From Rhodamnia argentea (lineage: Eukaryota; Streptophyta; Magnoliopsida; Myrtales; Myrtaceae): DNA of 64,000 nt. This document shows positions 1 through 13,000 of the stretch, piece by piece; position 1 is the first letter of the stretch; each line of letters begins with the position of its first letter. A program made the position numbers and the translations under genes. The notes beneath the pieces were generated by a model. It ran no database searches. It saw only the letters and a program-made list of their open reading frames with translations, and was not told the DNA's origin. The stretch spans positions 14,384,001 through 14,448,000 of the forward strand of contig NC_063153.1 of NCBI RefSeq assembly GCF_020921035.1, read 5' to 3'.

Positions 1-266
1 GTATTTCTGCATAGAAAAAAAAGGGAGCAAACATGCGATTTTACCCTTAGAGCCTTTTGTTAATCAACTAATGAAGGAAAATCGTGCAGTTCCCAATGCA
101 TTGATTATCTTAGTCTATCTTTAAATCGTTGTTTTGAAGATTGAATTTATTGTAAAATATTCGTCTTAACAAGTGCTCTAGTGATCCAAGCTGTTTGCCA
201 AGCACCTCCTAAAAGCTATAGCATCCTCTTCAAAAATGGGGAGCTGGTTGCTCGCTTATTTTATCA

Positions 267-960
267 AACAATCTAGGGAAAATTCCATATAAGGGTCCAA
301 AATGTTCTCATTTTTTCTAATAAGAGTATGAAGTATATCTTATTTCAAAAAAGGGCATGAAGTGCCCCCTTTATTTAAAAAAAAAAAAGGGAACATAATC
401 AAGGGCATTTTTGTCATTTAATATTTTGATTTCTTTTTCCTTTTTTTCTTCCCATTTCTTTTTTTTTTCCTTGTTTCGGCTGTGGCGACCCTCTCACCGC
501 AACCGACAAGGGTTTGGGTGAGGGCCGGCTTCGCCTCGCCCAAGCTAGTTGTCCCTCGCGGCCGTCAAGGGTGACCCCGCCTTGATGGCCATAGGCGAGG
601 CGACCCTTGCTGGGGCCTCGCTCGGTCACCTTGATGGCTGGGAGGAATGAAACAACGATCATCGGCAAGACTTCTTTGCTCGAACAAAATACCATTTGTC
701 ATCGTCTACCCCCAGTCATCGTCCCATGGCGGCTATTGAGGCATCCGGGCGAGGCCTTGGCAAGGCGAGCCCTCGTCGGCTGGAACATAGGGAAAAACCA
801 AAGGAAAAAAAATGAAAAAAAAGGAAAAAGAAATCAAAATAGTAAATGATGAAAATGTTCTTGATCAAGCCTCTGCTTTAAAATAAAAAGGGCACTTCAA
901 GTTTTATTTGAGAAAATAAGAGCATTTTAAATCTTTATTTGGAATTTTCTCAACAGCCTA
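267..960. mobile_element. Non-autonomous Mutator-type element (MULE derivative)
   Basis: The element runs from about 276 to 951. The left end reads GGGAAAATTCC and the right end is its near complement GGAATTTTCTC; the similarity continues inward as an imperfect AT-rich terminal inverted repeat of over 100 bases. The flanks AACAATCTA (267-275) and AACAGCCTA (952-960) match at 7 of 9 positions, as expected for a decayed 9-bp Mutator target duplication. The outer 11 bases are the same as those of the full MULE at 56415, so that family could have supplied the transposase in trans (inference). The middle (about 480-780) is GC-rich and partly self-complementary, and has no credible gene; the short open frames there are low-complexity. 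Confidence 0.75.
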
Positions 961-1698
961 TAAAGAAAATTAAAAAATGAAAATCTTGAAAAGGAGCCTT
1001 TTTCACAAGAGGTTTTTTTCAAAAGTACTTGAAGTGAATACTTTGATTATAAATAAGCTTTGTTAGCTTAACTTGCTCAAAATTTGAGTTCATATCATCA
1101 CATTTTCATATTTCATTGGAATCAGATATAAATTTGTGTGTTTTGGATTTTTTTTTTTTTGAAATACAAAGGTATCATACATGGAATTTGTCAATTAACG
1201 GATTTTTAGGGTCATTCAATGGCCGAAATTCCATACAATAAGATTATACGAAGTACTAGGCAATCGGAGGAAGATTGTCATGTTTTTTTTTGGAATATGC
1301 TTACATGATAGTTTTTTTTTTCTACTTTGAAATTGATAACATGTTGTGAACTATAAAAAATAAATTTAAAAATTATTATGAGTCTACTTTTTCAAGAATT
1401 TATGACAAGCAACATGTTGTTATTCTCATTATTTCTCACAGCTATCAATTTTTTTTTTGCTAGCAATGTTTTTTTTTTTTTAATATCAATATTACTAGTT
1501 AGAAAAGAATTTTATTTGGAAATATGGTTTTCTTTCACATAAAGAAACTCTTGTTTCATAGCAAAGTAGCAGACTCTCAATCCCATGTTTAGCTGTTAAC
1601 CACGATTAATCATCAGATAATTGTGTCTGAATCGAGTTAATCCCACGCACTTGCAAGTACGGGATAAAAGTTGAATCTTGGATAGCCCCCGTTTTCAA
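961..1698. other. AT-rich intergenic / upstream region
   Basis: This is AT-rich sequence with many T homopolymers and no gene that I can support. The last part presumably holds the promoter and 5' leader of the small membrane-protein gene starting at 1699. I see no clear TATA box. Confidence 0.5.
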
Positions 1699-4193
1699 AT
1701 GGAGTCCCATCCTCCTCCTCCCCCACCTCCGCCGCCACCGCCGCCGCCATCTGACGTGCCTTCTCCAACGGGATTGCTCGCAGCTCGTTTCAAGCCCGTA
1801 TGGCGCCTTCTCTTGATTTCAAACCTCGCCCTCGGTGGTCAGTTCGCTTCTCTGTTCCTCTCTATCTTCGCTATCTAATCCTGCATTCTTGGTTTTGGTG
1901 GTGTCGCTTTGCATTTGACCTGTTAAGGTCACTTTAACTTTCTGTTTCTCACGTTAGAAGTGTTGCCATGTCGAAGAAGTTTCGATCTTTTCGCACGTTG
2001 CGCGGAAAAGGGGTTCTTAATCGTGGGCCTGGAGTTTCGTGCATTACCTGTTTGATAAAATGCTTGTGTGATGGGTTTAGCTGAACTGATCCATTTGTTT
2101 TTTAAAGGTGTGCTTATTTTACTCTGTGGAAGCTGCGTTTGCGGCACTAAAAATCCTTGAGGACAATTAGTTTAGGTTTTTCATTTCCAATGTTAAGGGT
2201 TCTTTTGGCTGTTGCATCAGCAATAGCAACGGGCGTGTAGCCTTACAACTTTTTTGTTGAAATCACACGTTGAATCTTCTAGAACTCGTCATGGGAAGAC
2301 CTTCGTCTTTTCTTATTCTTCTGCTGGTCCTGGTTATATACTTATGGACACTAGACCTTTACCATAGAGTTTTCTTTCCCAGCAAAGTAGCGAACTAGCT
2401 GAACTTTGTCCCCTTACTCTGGGTTTACCGAAGGGTGTAAAATTTCAGCCTAAGAAGTACTTTGAGTGGCCAAAAACAACATAGAGGCCGATTTGAGAAC
2501 AATATGTTTAGCCTTGAGGGGGTGGCTATCACTACTACTTATTTCTGAGTCTGGCTTTCATATCACGGATCTTGGTTGCGCTTTAGGCAAACTTGCCTAA
2601 CTTACCTCTTATTGTATTTACACCATTATTTTCACCTACTAAGTTCAACGCTAAGGAGCAGCGATCCCTCATTTCACCAACCACTTCTCAATGTCCTCTC
2701 CTTCTTGTATAAATACCTTAACCCTTCCACCAATCAAGAATAACCAGGGAAGTCGGTGTAAGAACTCCAGAGATGAGCTAGTGAGGTGTCTTGAAGGGAT
2801 TCAGCTTTGAGGGTGTATTTCTATGTTGAGGTAATCTTGTATAGAGTTTCTTGATTGTTGTATGAAGTACTTCATCATTAAAAGTTTCATCTTATTCAGT
2901 GCCTCCTCCTAATACTGTAACACATGTTATGCCAGTAGCTTAGATGCAAAAAAGCGCTATTGTTCGTTGCAAAATGGTAATTTACATCTTCTGCTCTGAT
3001 CTTGTAGTCATCATTATCATTCTTGATAAATAGGGACCCAGTTTTAGGAGGACTGTGATCATTTCATTTCGAAAATTTGGGATGAGAAGGGTTAATCTGG
3101 ACTCAAGGATTATCTTGGGTATAATGGAAAATGCTATTTAAACAATGCATATATGCTCATGTATTGCTGTCAAAGCCTTGACAATGAGGCACTTCAGAAA
3201 GGTTGCAAGGTAAATGCTTCATGGCTCCTACATTCTAGTTCTTTAGGTGCTTTCTTGAATGTTGAGAAGATCATTAGAGCTGTCTTAAAGGCCTGGGTAA
3301 ATTGTTGGTTATTTTGCAGCTATCTTGCTCTTCCTGATACTTACTTCATCTCATTTAGTATTTAACAGATATAGACATAAGGTGTCTTCCTGATGTCAGC
3401 TGATTTTAAGTTTGTGAATCAAGATGCCGAGAATGATGACCTTTTCTCGTTGAGAAAGTATCCAGATGAATTGGCTAATATTTAGTCTGGCTCAACAGGG
3501 GGCCCCAATGACGATTCTGATTATGGACATAGTCATCTTATCAGTGTATTGCTATGGAGTAGACTGTCTTTGGAAAGACAAATTTCATTATTTGACTTGT
3601 AGTCTCTCTAGGGAGTTAATGTATAAACCTGAATCTTAGATGAGGGTTGTTCCTTGAATGAAATTATCTGATTCTACCATCTTCGCCTTTGATGCAGAGG
3701 TTAGGTAACTTATGTAGCTTGAAAGTGATATATTCCTCATTGTTGTGGATTGCATTTCTGAGAATTTTGCTCCCCTGTATGTTGTATTGGAGAAAACACT
3801 GTATAGTCACCTAGAAACGAAGCATAGCTACAGATTGTGAAGTTCTCGACTTTGAACATTGCAGCTTATATCTTCTATCGAGCTGGGAAAAAGGACAAGA
3901 TTAAAGTTGCTGGCCATGGTGTAGAAGAGAGCAAAGCGGAAAAAGTAGTTTCTGCTTCTCCATCAATGAATATGGATACTTATGCAGAGGAATCCCTTCT
4001 TCAGTCATCGGGCATAGAGCCCGTGAAAATTTATCAGCCCATTCCTGAAGAAGAAAAACGGGAGCTATTCAAATGGATTCTAGAAGAGAAAAGGAAAGTG
4101 AAACCCAACAACCGTGAAGAGAAAAAGCAAATTGACGAGGAAAAGGCCATCCTTAAACAGTTCATTCGTGCAGAATCTATCCCGGATTTATAG
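1699..4193 (+). CDS. Small proline-rich single-pass membrane protein (plant-specific, unknown function)
   Basis: Two exons: 1699-1837 and 3865-4193, joined in phase 1 across a 2,027-base GT-AG intron, give 155 residues. The protein opens with MESH followed by 13 prolines and a short low-complexity stretch. A hydrophobic segment at about residues 36-51 (WRLLLISNLALGAYIFY) is split by the intron and followed by the basic RAGKKDKIK. The C-terminal half is charged and helical (PIPEEEKRELFKWILEEKRK), with a probable coiled coil near the end. I recall similar short plant proteins with the 'NLALGAY...' membrane segment; no function is known to me. The splice junction restores an unbroken hydrophobic helix and keeps frame, which is the main support for the model. 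The first exon's upstream in-frame extension (from 1678) was not used because the ATG at 1699 begins the typical proline-rich start. Confidence 0.75.
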
Positions 4194-5536
4194 CTAATTG
4201 TTCCCATTTCTCCTCATTGGATTGTTAGTTAACGTTTTAGCTTACGAGAGCTGCTTTCAGGATATGCACATTTTTATAGATCGATAACTGTTGAACTTCT
4301 ATTGGTCGGCCGAGGCTCTTCTGCTGTGCTCGAGCTGCACGAGCTGCACTTACTTCCCCTGAATGGGCAGGTTTTGCAGCTGTAGCTGCAAGAAGATTGA
4401 TTTCTCAGCATGCAAGATGCAAACTACTCAAGCCTTCAATATCGGCGTCTTCAGCTGTACACAGTGCAAGGGAGCTGATCTAGAGTCACCAGAACGTCCT
4501 CGAAGAGAAACCTTACAAATATTGGAGCATTATTTCTTTGACCACTAATCAACTAATGCATATGAGCGTTGCTAGTGACGTTGAGATTTTGTCTCCTCAC
4601 TATTGTTTTGTTGTCGTTGTACAGTGTTATGCTCCCTTTCATGATCTACTTTAAGCAGGACATATCAGAAACTCTCTATTGAATCTTGTCGCTCGTGGAA
4701 ATGAGAATTTGTGTTTTAATTTCCGAATTTTACATTATTAACTAAGCTTTAGTGACTGGAATAAATTGCGGTCATCGTGGTCAACTTGAGTTGCAGTGCA
4801 ATTTTGGCTAGTATTGAACTCGGATTCCAACACCAACATTTTCAATCTGAGAGTGGAGAACATCAAGTTAAATAGTAAACTTTTCCTCTTTCATGTGTAT
4901 TGACATTGCAGATTCAACGAATCGAGGTTCCCTTTAAAATCTAGATGCAATCATACAGGAGTCTACAGCCGCAATAAGGATGTTATTTGGGTGACCATCT
5001 GTAGAACTATACCATGTATTGACGACATAAAGTTATTAAATGGAGTGCCCAGATTAAAAAAGAACAGGGTAAGTTCTTGGAACCAAATGACTCCAAACTG
5101 TAATAACTGTCATTTAGAATTCAAGAACTGACCGAGTGAGACAACTATGAGATCTTTCACTACTATATTTTGAGGGGGGTAACATGCAATTTTGTAATTT
5201 GTGGGCCCTTCAATGCAACCTTACCTCAAGTCCAACCACATACATTCGGTCTCCCCTCTCTCTGGTCTCCCGGCGGGCAGGTTCATTTGCAAAACAGAGC
5301 AGACTCGCTATTTTCATAGACCTATTACCCTTCATCATTTGCACCTCGAAGTTTTCTTTAGAACTGTGCCTTTTCAATGCCGGGAACAATTCAAATTTCA
5401 GGTATTATTGCGCCACTTGATCTTCATTACTTCATGGTAGTTCATCCAGTTTCATGCTAATATATAAGATGGTCTTTCGAGTTTTGCTCCAGTCCTGGAT
5501 ATTGTGAATCTTCCCTCTCAATCACCTCCTTCTTCC
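4194..5536. other. Intergenic region between two plus-strand genes
   Basis: This stretch contains the 3' UTR of the upstream gene (the short open frame at 4363-4548 probably lies in it) and the promoter of the next gene. TGGGCC-type bases occur near 5200 (GTGGGCCCTTC). I see no further gene or repeat. Confidence 0.4.
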
Positions 5537-8500
5537 ATGTCCATCAAAGGTTAGTAATTTCTCTTCCTTGCTTTTTTCTCATTCATTTGTCCTCGTGAAG
5601 AATCAAAATTTAAGTGTGTGGATTCTGAAGCTCTTAATTTTTAAGGGTTTTTTTTTTTTTTTTTTGGGTGTTGCAGTAACAATGGGGAAAAAGGAGTATC
5701 AGATTGGTGATGATGGCGATTTCTCAATGTAATGATAGTTGGAATTGATTCAAATCTCCTGTCCCTCTGTCGGGTTTTTGAGTTTGCGACATTAGAGATT
5801 TTGATTGTGCATTCCACGTGTGGTTTTGAGTTGGTGCAGTCCATTAACTACCCTCCGCGAGAATTTGGTTGTGAGACTACTAGACAAGGATGGGAACGAG
5901 GTGTCTCGAACAGGTACGATGGACATTTATAGATTTATGAGATTAGAAACTTTTGATTTCCTGGTGGAGTAAGAACAATGGGATTTAATTGTTCTGTTTG
6001 GAGGCAGGTGTTGAGACCAAATTGGCTGTTGAGAAAGGCCTTTGGGATGATTTCTTCCCTTTTGAAGGCGGTGGGGAAGTGCATTTGAAGATCCGGTTCA
6101 CCCTCAGCGATGAAGAGCAGAATCGAATACGAATGATGGTAATGTTCACTTCGTCTCTCTAGGCTTGCAATGTTTGGAATTCAGGAATAAACCCTTTTCT
6201 TCTTTCCCCTCATTTGTCAATTCTGAGAATAAATGTTGACTCGATACACTGGAATTCGATCAGTTAACATGCCAAAATGAAATGACATTATCTCTGTTGC
6301 AGCATTTACTTAATCATCTATTGTTGTTTGATATGTGTACTTAATATTCCCTTTTAGAGACTATCTGCACTAAAGAAGAAGCACGGTGAACTTCTCAACC
6401 CCACTTCTAAAGTTGCCGGGAGTGCTTCAGCTGCTCGGAGTAAAGTTGCCACTGAAGGGAATTTACAAATTTCAGGTTTGCCCCTTAATTTCTTTATGAA
6501 ACAGCAGATAAGCAGAAACCGTTAAGTAATTTAGAACATGTTTATCTTTTGTTTACACGTCTCTTCAAAGGATCACTTGGACACCCTCAAGTTGGATTTG
6601 AGAAGATCAAAGCAGAAATGGCACAAGGCGCTGCAGTACCAGATTCTTCTGAAGAAGCTGATGCAAAATCTGGAATTTGTAAACTGACTCGGCCTAGTCA
6701 GAAGCAAATAATCCCAGTCAAGGATCATACAAGTGTAAGCTTTTTTTCTGTTGTTCTGGACAGAGGAATACCAGTTTGAGTATCAATTCTTTCTAACGGT
6801 TTCCATTCCTGTTAATGAAGCATACAGATAGAAGTGAAGATACTTCACCAAGTACTCCATGTCGGAGGATTGATACAAGCCCAACTGGAGTTAGCTCGAA
6901 GAAAATTTTCAAAAAGATTGAGAACCAGTCATCATATAATGCTGTTCTTGCAGCACGTTTGAAAGAAGAAAAAGATTCTTTGTTTCCTCACTTGACGTCA
7001 ACCTCCTCCACTGTGAAAACCTCTTTGGTCTTTCCTGGACTTGAGAAAGGCGTCACTTGCAATACGGAGGCACAAGATCCTCTCGAGAGGACTCCAAGCA
7101 ATGTAAGGAAAGTCATAAGTGTGTTTGAAAGTAGTCTAGCTCAGGTATATCTAGCATGCCGCTTCCAAAATTCATTTTAGTGTGTTGCTGTGGGTTTAGT
7201 ATATTTTATGTTTATGGTGTGTTGCTCTCGATCGCAATAACCAGGATATGCAACCTTGTATAAAAGCACCACCGGCTGAAACAGAACCGAGCACGTCCAG
7301 AACGGAAGATTTTGCTAACCATCAATTTAAAAAAATTAAGACAGATAGTAAAGGAGCTGAGCCGATTCCGCAGAAGGTCCATAGTCCTTTTCTTAATGAA
7401 GAGTCGCAGCAAGCTGCATCTCGAAGTGAAACAGGAGCTGGTCCAACTAGACCACTGCACGTTACTAAATCTTCTCATGACACTGGGCGCTCGAATATAA
7501 CAGCGACGGAGAATCAACCAGATAGTTCACATGATTGGTCTTCGGAGCAACATGAATCTAGGGGCAATGTGGTTGGAAGGAGTGGAAAAGCAATAGATTC
7601 CGTAGATTCACAAAAAATAAAATTTCGAAGAGCTCCGAACGATAAAGTGAAGTCAATGAGTTGCTGCCAAAGGGACCATGATGCATTTGAGAGGTCAGGA
7701 CCGTCAGGTGCGTGGATATTTCCTTACGAACCCAGTAACCTTTGTATTACTTCGGGAGGGAAACAGGCAACGCATCTGATGGGATGCTGCAGTATCGAAA
7801 CGAGTACATTGAGGGGGAAAATTAGGATGTCGATGCCTGAAAATGCTGGAGAGGTATATTTTTGACTTTTAGCTTCCAGTCTTTTGGTCCATAAATTGGC
7901 TGCAATCGTCTCTACTCTTAGGTTCAAACCTGTTAGAGCAGGACAATATTGTGAAGAGTCGCAAGAACAAAAGTTTCAGTGTGGGCGTGTGCGTACGGGG
8001 TTGCATATCCTAGAGAAAAAAAAATAAAGTATGTCCAACTTCCAAATAAAAGGTGTGCCTTTCAGCTTGTCTTAATGTTAAGTTCGGATTGAAATCGATG
8101 TTTTACTTCATTAGTAGGATGTGAAAGCCCGTCAGCTAGTTGGTGATTTTTCATATATCACTTTAACTAATTTAACAGTATGCTTGGTTGGCCTATATTA
8201 TGATGTTTAAGCATTGCTAATCCTAGCTTCATTGAACGAGACTAATTTGGAAAGTAGGCATCGGCATTAGAAGCATCCATGACTGAGATTGACAGACTGC
8301 AGTACGGAATATAAGATCTAGAATAGCTGTTTTTGACGATCCTTCATACCTGCTAAATTAGTGTGTGGATTTGGAGCCTTGTGAATGTGTCTTATTAATG
8401 ATTTTCAGCATACAAAGGGGAGAAGAAACGAAAACGAGGCGAAGAAAGACCAGACGAATTCTTACAGGAAGACGAGACCAAAAACCGACAATTCAACAGA

Positions 8501-9119
8501 TGTCGATTCTTCTGGAGGACCGATCGGGCAGGTGAAAATTTGCAGACTTATACCATATTAATTGGAATGTTCATAAGAAAAAGGTAATTTTGAATTATTA
8601 GTTCCCAGTGAGATTCTCATTGTAATGCTTCATACATGGCAAATAATGGTGAGAAATCCATAGATAAGGCTATGACTGATTGGCGGTAAGTCGCATGTGT
8701 TATTGCTCAGTGACTTGTGAATCAACTGGCATCGACTATCAGTACATTATAATCAGTGAAAAAACGCAACTCGGACCAAAAGAGCGAGAATCCCGTCAAT
8801 CGCTAAATGTTTCTCCCTCCTTGCTAGGTGATGAAAGTTGCAATTATGGTAGGATTTGGGGCTCTTGTTCTGCTCACCAGGCAAAGAAAAGACAGGTACT
8901 TGCTGTACTTCTCCTCAGCCTGGCTCATTCATCCTTGCCAGTATGTCCTGAAAAATCTATGAACGTAGATATCGCCAAAATCCCACGATCATGACCATTG
9001 TCCGCAACCCTCGAAAGCATTTTATAATTGCACCAGTCACCTTGTTATAGGATGGTTTTATTAGCCTGCTTCGTTGATCTCGATCCTGATGTCGGTCGAT
9101 TTCGTTGCATTGCAGGTAA
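5537..9119 (+). CDS. Uncharacterised plant protein with C2-like N-terminus and C-terminal membrane anchor
   Basis: I model eleven coding exons: 5537-5549, 5677-5728, 5840-5913, 6008-6138, 6358-6475, 6571-6734, 6821-7144, 7245-7853, 8409-8531, 8828-8895 and 9116-9119, all GT-AG and all in phase, giving 559 residues. Residues about 20-90 form a beta-rich, C2-like module: LRENLVVRLLDKDGNEVSRT, then VEKGLWDDFFPFEGGGEV and a helical RMMRLSALKKKHGEL. The long middle is polar and probably disordered, with serine/threonine-proline sites (TSPSTPCRR) and a conserved-looking island, SNVRKVISVFESSLAQ. The last 23 residues are a hydrophobic helix plus basic tail (VAIMVGFGALVLLTRQRK), suggesting a tail-anchored membrane protein. 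The last exon would contribute only four bases, completing the stop codon; retention of the last intron would give a longer tail. I do not know a function. The weak points are the tiny first and last exons. Confidence 0.7.
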
Positions 9120-9900
9120 CATTGCATGGTGGTGAAGCAGCCATTGGAGGAAACATCACATGCTCGAGCTAGAACAATGTCTGGTCACGAAGTCATATCT
9201 GCTTGTTCATGGTTTTGAATTATCTGCAAAAGCTACCAGCACCCTCTCTCCTTTTGCCTTGTTTTACATGAGTGAAGGATCTTCATGTAAAGTGCCATGG
9301 GAGTTGTAACTGTACATTCATTCTCGAAGCGACTCGACGATCTTGAAATGCAGATCATCTTCTCCTCGAGCCGGTTCTTTCTTCACCATGTTCACCGATG
9401 TAGATCATCATAAGTTACGTTAGGCAATCGCGGTAAAATTCAAATGTTTGCGGTAAGAAAGAAGTAAGATTTCTCACGAAGTATTATAAAGCTGAAATTT
9501 GCACCTAAATTTCTCCTCTGACTTACATAGATAATCAATCAGCATTTTGTCGATGGTTTGTAAGGTTAAACATGATTAGTGATATAGTTAGATCGCACAA
9601 TCTTCCGTTTGAATTGAAATATTCTATGCAAGGAAAATTTATCAGGCGTCAATTACCTACTAATTATCAATGAAATGAGAAGAGAGTCGTATCACGACCT
9701 GATATATCCGAGGGTTAAGACAACTTGAAGTCATTAGAAAAAGTTGGGTTTATAATCAACATATTAGTTTTATTTATCATCTTAGAAAACGTGCAATGTG
9801 TACAAGAGGACTTCCATGTGCAACGATATTTCAAATCGGGTTCACTTTGCAAATTCGTGAAATTATTGGGGGGCAACTCTTAAAGCCTCGAATAGCTGTT

Positions 9901-9984
9901 TGGGCTTGAAGGGAAGCGGCTCAGCGGTTGAAGAAGCGTCAGAGAAAGACAGAAAGAGAGAGAGCAAGCGAGCTTAAACCCTAG
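9901..9984 (+). promoter_or_regulatory. Telo-box and site II-like motif upstream of GRWD1
   Basis: TGGGCT at 9901-9906 fits the plant site II consensus (TGGGCY), and AAACCCTAG at 9976-9984 is a telo-box. The pair is known from promoters of plant ribosomal-protein and ribosome-biogenesis genes. They lie about 190 and 105 bases before the start codon of the ribosome-assembly chaperone gene, which suits co-regulation with that set (inference). Confidence 0.55.
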
Positions 9985-10088
9985 CAATTAACGCATCCCA
10001 ATCCAAAAACCCCCACTGTTCGACACATTCGTTGGTTTTTATTTGCGCTTCTGGGCACGCATACCATCGAGCGACCCAGAAACCAAAC

Positions 10089-13000
10089 ATGGTTCGAAGC
10101 ATAAAGAACCCCAAGAAAGCTAAAAGAAAGAACAAGGTCCGAGCCTTTCTCTGAAATTTGCAAGGATCGTCTCAATTCGACAGCCATGTGGATGACGAAT
10201 TAGAGAATTCGCGCTTACCCTTTAAAAGAAAAAGGTGTTGCATGGATTCCAGTTTCTAAAAGGCTGCTCTTTTGGTTGTTATTGGAGTGCAGGGATCGAA
10301 GACAGCAGATGGGTCGTCTTCATCTTCTTCAATTCCTTCAATGCCTACAAAGGTGTGGCAGCCAGGCGTGGACAAGTTAGAGGAAGGAGAAGAGCTTCAG
10401 TGCGACCCTTCTGCTTACAATTCCCTTCACGCCTTCCACATTGGCTGGCCTTGCCTCAGGTGCTTTAGATTGTGATTTTTTCCCTGTTTGCTTGCCCAGG
10501 AAATGCTGGGGAAGAGAGAGAGAGTCCTGAGAATCGATTCTCAAGAAACTCCATGCAACGTCAAAGATTTTTTTTTCCTTTTACTTTATTGGGAATTCTA
10601 GGATAACTGTACTTGCTTCTGCTACTTGGTCTTGTTTGTTTCGTGCATATGCTGAAAGTATTTCTTTTGGCAGTTTCGATATTGTCCGCGATACATTGGG
10701 ATTGGTTCGGACTGAATTTCCGCATACAGTTTACTTTGTCACTGGGACTCAGGTGAGCAGTTCTGCTGATTCAGTTTTTAGTTGATGTGTATGGATGCCA
10801 GACATGGTCTTTGGAAAGGCCCCTGGAACTCTTTTATGCTGTCTTTCTGGGCATTGCCTTTTTTACTGTATGGAGCTTTTGTTTGTGAGAAATATCATTA
10901 TTAGGAGTGGTCAATTCTCTTTATGAGTTATCATGGGTAGGATGAAAATCTGCTTCATGAGGATCTTGGCACTTTAGAAGAGTGTAATAGTGTGAAACAA
11001 AATGGAAATTCATGTCAGTCATAGTATCCTCTATTTTCATCGCTGGCTATGTAGTTTCAATGGTCACAGTGCTACTGTTGTTTGCAGGCAGAGAAAGCTT
11101 CTTGGAACTCAATTGGGATATTCAAAGTAAGCAATATTACTGGTAAAAGGCGTGAACCATTGCCATCCAAATCTACTGACGATGTTGACGAAGAGAGTGA
11201 CAGTAGTGATAGTGATGAAGATAGTGACAATGAACTTGGTGGATCTGGGATGCCAGTTTTGCAGGCAATTTCTTGTTCCCTTTTGGCATTTGACTGAGCC
11301 TTATGACAAGTTTACTGTCTTGTGAAATATGGTGTGATTTTGCCTGGTGATTTTGACTCTCGATCTTTGGTTTTATGGGCAGCTAAGAAAAGTAGGCCAT
11401 GAAGGATGTGTTAATCGAATAAGAGCTATGAATCAAAATCCCCATATCTGCGCATCTTGGGCAGACTCTGGTCATGTGCAAGTAAGTAGGTTTGGCGCAT
11501 CTGATTCTTTTTGGTTGTTGGCTTGATACCGCACTTGAGATACACAATAGAAGAAGTGGGTTGTGTAATGGGTTTAAACACTCTCTTTTTGCTTAGTTAG
11601 GTTGTTTTTGCTTAACGATGAAACAATTGTAGCCTCTAACTTTTCTATACAAAGAAGAGGCATTTTTTTGGCTTGTTTGCGGATATTGCCATTTGTCACA
11701 TCCTGGGTATTATTTGAAGCATGACCTACTCTGGCCATCTTCCCTTATGTACACTTGCCTACTATGATCACCAGTTTCTTCTTATATATAAGGTACATAA
11801 ACACCAGCTATCACCAGCTAGTAGTATTGGATAACTTATTTGTTTCTTCAATTATGAGCTGAGATCTCATAAGCATTGGTCCTTGGCATCTCAACCAGTA
11901 TTGTTGCCGTGAAAATGAAAGCATTGACATTGTTTTAACCACCTTCACTAGGCTGCTGCCGTCTATCTAAGCGATAATCTTTTGCATCCTCACAGAATTT
12001 TTTTTTTTCTCGCTTATAGTTCTAGAATGCACCAATCCACACTGGCTATATCATGGTGATTGTGAAGCCTATGATCACCTTTGAATTCTTAAATGCATCA
12101 CATTTTATTGGGGAAGAGAAGATTGGCGATTTAGACTGCATTTTGTTGCTCTAAAATTTGCAACTATTGCTCGCTAACTTTCCTTGGATATTTATGTATT
12201 GTTATTGGTGTAAGGTACTTGGGATCATATGAATGGCGTAACAACTGGTGATCAACAGGGTTTTCTTAGTACAAGTATTCTAAACACCATAGAGAGGCTT
12301 TTTCATGTTCTGGTTGTGGGATTTTGTGTGTATGTTGTGCGGGGTGTTGGGGTAATTTTTACATGGACTATGAGATATTTAAGGACACATCAGTGATATT
12401 TATATCATCGTCTATGCCTGTGTTATTGCAGATATGGGACTTCAGCTCCCATTTGAATGCTTTGGCTGAATCAGAAACAGACGTCAGCCAGGGAGCTTCC
12501 TCAGTTTTTAATCAGGCTCCATTAATGAAGTTTGGGGGCCACAAAGATGAAGGTTATGCCTTAGATTGGAGTCCTCTTGTACCTGGGAGGCTCGTATCTG
12601 GTAATGGCAATAGAAGTTCCTGACAGATCTATTTTTTAATCTGTAGTTGCTAAGTGTGATTGATTGTCTCTGCATTAATTGCACTTGCAGGGGACTGCAA
12701 GAATAGCATCCATCTCTGGGAACCGACATCCGGTTCAACGTGGAATGTTGATTCTACTCCTTTTATTGGACATGCTGCTAGTGTTGAAGATCTGCAAGTA
12801 CATTTATGAATACTTCCTCCAGTTAACTATAGAACTATGAGCAACAGCTCTCATGCCATTTAATATTAAGCAATTTCTTACTATCAATCCTGCAGTGGAG
12901 CCCCACAGAACAAAATGTCTTTGCCTCTTGTTCAGTTGACAGAACTATTGCGATATGGGACACCCGTTTAGGGAAGACACCAGCTGTTTCTTTTAAGGCG

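Noticed and set aside
607-849. Small proteins encoded in the element at 276-951
   Set aside because: They span the GC-rich cassette and AT-rich ends of a non-autonomous transposon and have low-complexity lysine tails.
1678-1698. Upstream start MDSPRFQ for the proline-rich membrane protein
   Set aside because: The ORF reaches 1678 only through a non-ATG codon; the ATG at 1699 is the first good start.
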